From Chaenocephalus aceratus (taxonomy: Eukaryota; Chordata; Actinopteri; Perciformes; Channichthyidae): a DNA stretch of 64,000 nucleotides. The notes under the pieces were generated by a model. It had not been told where the DNA came from. It searched no databases and was given only the letters and a program-made list of their open reading frames with translations. This document shows, piece after piece, positions 58,520 to 64,000 of the stretch; position 1 is the stretch's first letter, and each line of letters begins with the position of its first letter. Both the position numbers and the translations under genes were made by a program. The DNA lies in the NCBI GenBank assembly GCA_023974075.1, contig CM043800.1:21766218-21830217 (forward strand), written 5' to 3'.

Positions 58520-60876
58520 GTGTATTAGGATTGCAGCAACAAACATTTCCTAGATATTCCAAGACTGTGGCGGACTCACTGATCAACTGCGTTAATGCTG
58601 GGCGTAACCCAGAACATTAACAAAGCACACATCAGAGCATGCACAGCCTTCTGATATATCTGCGCCCTGCTGGGCCTCAGCTGCAGTTCCTCCCCAGTTG
58701 GTTAGCCGTACCGAGGAAAGACCCTACGGGCTACTTCCATCTCCTCCTCACATTTAGAGCTGTGGGACACATGCAGAGTCAACGAGAGGTTATGCAGTCA
58801 CAGATGGCTGCAAGCTCAAACTCCCTGAGAATTGAGAGGAGTGAGTGGGAGCGCTGTGGAGCAATTTGATTTCTAAACGGAGACTTGATGTTTTATCAGG
58901 GCTGGACATCATTTTCCACTGACAGGATAAGGAGCCGACATAAGTGATGCATAGGAGACACTTCTTGCTAACCAGTGTTGTATCGGTATGTATCAAAAAC
59001 AATGTAAAGCTACAATGACCTAGTTCTTGAAGTACTTAGTATTCTCTTTTGAGCACTGACAACCATAGATTTCAAAAAACAATTGAAATGCCCACAATCA
59101 AATATGTAGCATAATTGAATAATCCAAATCATATGATTGGTATGGTATTTATCTTTAAAATAATCATTTAAAGCCACGCTTCTTTCACATGTACTACTTT
59201 TTCTTTTACAAATAATGCAATAAAGAACAGAATCCACTCTCAGGTAATAAGAGACTTTCTTATTTGAGATAGTATCTGTAGCTGAGGGAAAATACATTTT
59301 GTTCTCAAAAAACTTCAAAAGCCAACAGTGTTTTTGTGAGAAAGATTAATCAAAACTTTTTCCACACTTAGGCTCTAAAGAGGGATCATTTCCACAGGCC
59401 ATTAATGCACCTCAAACACATTTTCTCAGTGGCACATTGTAAAAAGGCTTTTAGCTGCTTTCAAAGACCTATGCGATTTAGTGAAAGGTCAGAAAATAAT
59501 CCAATCCTTTTATGAGTGTCTACTTTTTGTACCCCTTAATAAGATCTGCAGTTTTGTGTAATAATATCTTCTATGTAGGTGCAAAAGGTCTTTGAAAAGG
59601 AAAGAAATATATAAAAAGATTGTAAGAGCATTTTTCAAACACAATTATACAGACGTCATCAAAGGTATAATTTCCTTTCCAATCTTCACATTGGGACTTT
59701 TACAGCCGCATGCACAGCCAGAGTATAATGAGTTATGTTTCATAACCAGCGATCAAGTTGGACATTGAAGGTGGAAATACGGTAGACACCTGGCATTAGA
59801 CTGGCATTAGAGTGGGGGGGGGGCTTTTTTCTCTAATTTCAGCCTGGCTTCCCGGGTAGACCCTCATTTTCCTAATTATAAAATTGAATTGTGTTGAAAT
59901 TGAATTGCCATTGTTTCGTCTGGCAAGTTCTCCTGAAATTGCATTTGAGGACTGCTATTTCATAATAACGCAGGTATGATTCATAGTGTTTGTATTCATT
60001 GTTTATGTCCTGTGTGCGCATTCATCTATTTTTCAGAGGGACGTGTGTGTTTGTAGTCGGGGGAAATAATTGGTTGTCATTAATGCTCCTCAATAAATAT
60101 CATTCAACCATTGCACTTCAGAAAGTTGAAAAAAACAACAGTATAAAAAAAGTTTGACCAGAACCTGATGAATATCTTCATGAACCAACACTGACAGACC
60201 ATGAACCAACACTGACAGAGAGAAATAAAGTCCAATGAAGTCTCTGAAGGTTAATTGGTCAATAGGAACTTTGGGAACGTCACGACAAAGGCTTGAGGAT
60301 GAACCCTGGCCCAATGATAGCAGAGGATTTTAAAATACATTCACTCTGGTTGTCATGAAAACAAAAATGACATTCTCTCAATCTTTCTAACAAGCTTTTC
60401 AAGGGAGAGAGAGAGTCCCTCTCCAGCAGCCATCATGGACAATGTGAGCCTCCATTTCATTACCACTGCACACAGAAGGATGCAGAATCCCAACGTGATG
60501 TCCCGGCAATAAGATGCTTCCATCCTGATGTCCTCTGACAACATAATTATGCATTGTATCTCACTTCACACGGCTCGCCAAACCACATCAGCTGCAGCTC
60601 AGAGTCCAACATCCCAGCAGCAGCGGCGGAGGGATGAGAGGGGTGTGTGGGGGGAGAGAGAGACGAAGCTCAGGGCCTGAAGCTAAGCAAATGGAATGCA
60701 AAGGCAGTAGATTGGAGACCAGAACAAGAGGGGGTCTGAATAGGGATGTCGGAGGAGCGCCAGTGGTCTTTCACTTTGCATCAGCGTCAGATTAAGGGCA
60801 CTGGCAAGAAGAGCAGGAGCAAAGGCACCGAGGGGCAAGGGTGGCAAAAGAGTGTGGGGAGCAAGGGAGGAGAGTG
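58520..60876. other. Non-coding stretch, presumed intron
   Basis: No gene or defined repeat. A G10 run is near 59814-59823. A 21-bp direct repeat, accaacactgacagaccatga-like, occurs near 60183-60222. Confidence 0.5.
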
Positions 60877-60880
60877 TTAA

Positions 60881-61715
60881 AGGTCCCATGTCATGGCCAT
60901 TTCTACTGATCATAATTCCATTGTTGAGGTATACTAGAATAGATTTATATTGTTCAATGTTCCAAACTCACATTGGTTTCTCAAACAGTATCTCTGTATA
61001 GTATGTGTATTCACTCTCTGTCCTAAATGGCTTGTTGGAGCTCCTGCCCCCCCCTCCCTGTGAGCCCACTGTGCTCTGATTGGTCAGCTCGCCCACTCTG
61101 TTCTGTTGAGTCCACCACCGTTACAGCGGAACATCAGTGATTCTGTGTTACCATGGTGTTTGTTAGCAACCAGAAAATGACACCAGTAATGACACACAGA
61201 TGAGAATGCTGCGTGGGGTCTGGGTGCCGTGTTGGCGGGACGTTGCACGGCTCGCTGCTGCGAGGAGCGGACAGTGTGAGCTGGGTTCATTTCCTGCTTG
61301 CAGCGTGGGGTCTCAGACGCGGGAAGGGGGGTGTGCTGATGGGGGCTGCAGCACCCCCATCTGCGAGGCTCCACTAGCACCCGCACCCCCAAACGCAGCA
61401 CACATGCAGTGTAAGCACGCCACAGTTTCGCCACTGAGAGAGTGTTTGTGTGTGAGGAGCTCCATGGATTGGGTGGACCAATGGGTCCATTTGGGTATGG
61501 GCACGTCACTGTACTCAGGAAGAAAAAAATGGAAAAATAAAAATCTCCAACGAGGCGTTCTGGGGCAGCATAGACAGGTATTTTCTGTGTTAGAGTTGTA
61601 CTCGCTACAGGGTGCACTTTGAGGGTTTGTGACTTTGCAGACCGTTTACATGCAGAAAAACCTTCATAACACACAAGGGGACGGGTAATAACCGGAAAAG
61701 CATGACATGGGACAT
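60881..61715. mobile_element. TTAA-targeting element, same family as 14243-15216
   Basis: TTAA lies at 60877-60880 and 61716-61719. Ends are inverted AGGTCCCATGTCATG and ATGTCCCATGTCATG. The outer ~200 bp on the left (ctactgatcataat, ccattgttgagg, ccaaactcacattg) and ~170 bp on the right (ccaacgaggcgtt, actcgctacagggtgcactt, cttcataacacacaagggga) match the 14.2-kb copy. The cores differ completely: here it is GC-rich, with no 183-bp inverted repeat. Long overlapping open frames on both strands (61084-61740 minus, 61200-61622 plus) are compositional artefacts of this GC-rich core. Confidence 0.82.
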
Positions 61716-61719
61716 TTAA

Positions 61720-64000
61720 TCCTGAAGCCAGCGCTGCCACTGCACATAACTGGAAGCATTATTTAGGGACTGGCAACATGGAGGATGATAAAGAGAAATC
61801 TACCTGCACTAAGAACCGTGCCTGTCCTTAAAAGCACAATAATCAAGTGGCATTGTGTTTTCATTGAAACATACATAATGAGGTTGAGCAGAAGCAATAC
61901 TTCAAGCAATCAAAGTTCTCTAAACATATACAAAAATAAAAGTGGAGGCATGAGTCATGATTTGCAATTACTGCAAAAGTACTGCTCTCTTGTTTGAGAT
62001 GTTTTGTAGATGCTTTCGTTATGTTGTGTTGGAGCTACGTCCAAAAAGAACATTCAATGTCTTTGTATGCTGCTGGAACAGAGCACTGACGATAAAGTAG
62101 GGATTTCTTATTGCAAAATATGTATTTAATATGCGGTTCAGCAAGTGCACCAAATGTATACAAGTCTATGTAACTACTGGAAGGACAAAATAATTGTCCA
62201 ATTCAATAAAATTCATAGTGTATAATATGTACCCTAATACCAATTTATTGCACTACATTTGTTGTCTGGCAATACAAGTAACTAATAGTGGCGTAACTGA
62301 CATTACAAAAACTGTTTTTGTACTTTATGTACTTTTATTCCTTGTGATTCAGTTACACTGTATTGTGGATAAAGTGTTACGGATAAAAATGCTGTCTTGC
62401 TCTTAAAGACCAAATGCAGGTCATGAAATGTTTGTGTTCTGATGCCCTATAGCAGGTTGCCATTGCCTTCCAAAACTATTGCAAAAATAAAAAGGGATTT
62501 CTCATCTGAAGCCGCCATGGTAAATATTTGGTAGGGAAACCTCATGGTTTGGGATGAAATCACTACTTTACTGTTAGGGGACCTTTATGATCAAAAAAAT
62601 AAATAGCTGAATAATATTGGTGACCCTTAATCGACATGATGCTGAAGGGAAACTTCTTACAACAATAAAAGTTTGAAAGTCTGTCTTTAAAAGGCACTTG
62701 CTAAAATGACCAACTGCCGTAGTTTATCTTTGGATGACTATCTCCGAGGAGAAAACAGCAAAAGGAGTGTTGGCAGGTTTGAATGGAGGAACATGGATCT
62801 GGAGGTTGTGTTAAATAATTTACAAAAATGTGTGAATAAGTTTAGGACAAATGTTTGGGAAATGGAGTAACACTGAGAAAGCAAACAATGAAGGCACAAT
62901 TGAACAGTCAAATTGCAACTAAATGCTCCGCAGTCACCACCTGCCACAGTGTCAAATATTCCACTGTTCACCAATGTGTTTTATTATGTTCTTTCACGCT
63001 GCATTTTGAAAATTGTTGGAAACTTATTTCAAGAAGACAATTCCATGAAACTTTTCCGACTTGTCACTTCCTGTCAGACCACATGGCTGATGTATACCGA
63101 GTGTGATCGTGTAGACTAGAGGATGAGACAATCTCCCCCTGGATAATCATGCGCCTGACACTGTACTAAAGTGTCTCTTTTGGGTTTTTCGACATGTTGT
63201 CTTACAGAAAAAAAAATCGAACAACAGACAGAGAAAAGCAAACGTAGTATCATGTCAACCTTGAAAAATGGCACATCACTTTTGCTGCTTTAACCTTCCA
63301 TGATAAGACAGCTGGGTTTTGCCCCCCCAAAGAGCGAAGTATCCCATATGATCCATTTGGCTTCTTCTTCCGAGGTCATTGTTGTGGAAGTGCAGATGCC
63401 CCATCAGCCCTGCCGCAGCCAATAGGGGATGCTGGGCAAAAGAGGTGGGGGGGTTCAAAAATGGCTCCTTAAATCTCCACCTCCATTAATCACACTTTGC
63501 ACGCCTGCGGCCCACCGAGCGATGTGACAGTGACAGCACTGAGAATGATTAATACTTAATGCAGCATTTAAGAGAATGATTTATGCCATCTGTTAGTGGT
63601 TGACGTGCTGCACAAGTTGGCGTCACAACTCACACACACTTGTCGGTGAGGATTAGGAGAATGATACATAACTTAATCTCAGGAGCAGCAGGTCACCTCC
63701 AAAATTAGGCGGATTTTAGACCACGAACACAAAGGGGAGTAGGGGAGGATATAAGGGGGTCGATATTCATAACCTCAGCAGGAAGTTAATTGGGGCTGGG
63801 CAGGAACAGCTTACAGCTAAGCAGGCATTGCGATCCTCCAGTTTTAACCCCGGAGGCAAAAACTGTTCAAACCATTCATCCATTTTCTGCCACTTACCCA
63901 GTTGGGGAGTACTGGCGGTATGGTCGTTCATGTCTTCTTGCTCTCCTGGGGGGTCCTGAGGTACTCCCAGAACAAGATGAGATACATAAACCCTACACCG
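61720..64000. other. Non-coding stretch, presumed intron
   Basis: No gene or complete repeat is recognised. The segment 63480-63640 has a balanced, low-repeat composition (cacgcctgcggcccaccgag, then agaatgattaatacttaatg) that could be a conserved non-coding element. This is only an impression. Confidence 0.45.

Noticed and set aside
61084..61740. 218-codon minus-strand frame
   Set aside because: It crosses the boundary of the TTAA element and overlaps a long plus frame in a GC-rich core, so it is compositional.

Overview
This window is vertebrate genomic DNA, most likely from a percomorph-type teleost. It is AT-rich, has almost no coding capacity, and carries many transposons of fish type: L2-clade LINEs with UnaL2-like 3' tails, tRNA-derived SINEs, hAT, PIF/Harbinger and TTAA-targeting elements. 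I see no bacterial, phage or organellar genes, and no operon structure.

The one confident host coding feature is a 133-bp exon on the minus strand at 36820-36952. It has a good acceptor and a consensus gtgagt donor. It encodes the first part of a MAM domain and resembles PTPRU, a type IIB receptor protein tyrosine phosphatase, more than the other family members I can recall. If so, everything below 36.8 kb is the intron after this exon and everything above it is the intron before it. Neither neighbouring exon is visible, so both introns exceed about 27 kb. Most of the window would then be intron of one long gene read right to left.

Layout. 1.9-2.9 kb: a 39-bp tandem repeat, then an old array of about seven diverged units of roughly 140 bp. 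4.1-5.1 kb: hAT element. 9.6-10.55 kb: hAT element with a broken BED-finger transposase start. 13.9-16.35 kb: a CpG-rich cluster holding a TTAA-flanked element with a 183-bp internal inverted repeat, and an unclassified element with inverted repeats of about 240-270 bp. 17.9-19.9 kb: 5'-truncated L2 LINE with an (ATT)n tail. 22.5 kb: small MITE. 22.7-34.2 kb: essentially featureless. 34.2-36.7 kb: a hAT element interrupted by a Harbinger-like element, ending 109 bp from the exon donor. 40.6-41.5 kb: hAT element. 42.5 kb: SINE on the minus strand. 46.8-48.7 kb: MITE, then a hAT element with a SINE inside. 49.85-54.66 kb: an L2 fragment abutting a four-level nest (piggyBac-like, then Kolobok-like, then hAT, then L2). 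58.1 kb: short hAT MITE. 60.9-61.7 kb: a second member of the 14.2-kb TTAA family.

How the parts relate. Four copies (two L2 LINEs and two SINEs) end in the same 3' hairpin module, as expected if the SINEs borrow the LINE reverse transcriptase. The hairpin of one LINE copy shows a compensatory base-pair change. The nested insertions give a relative dating series. No element appears to keep an intact transposase or reverse transcriptase. I recognised families from terminal motifs, target duplications and translated motifs only; no database search was possible.
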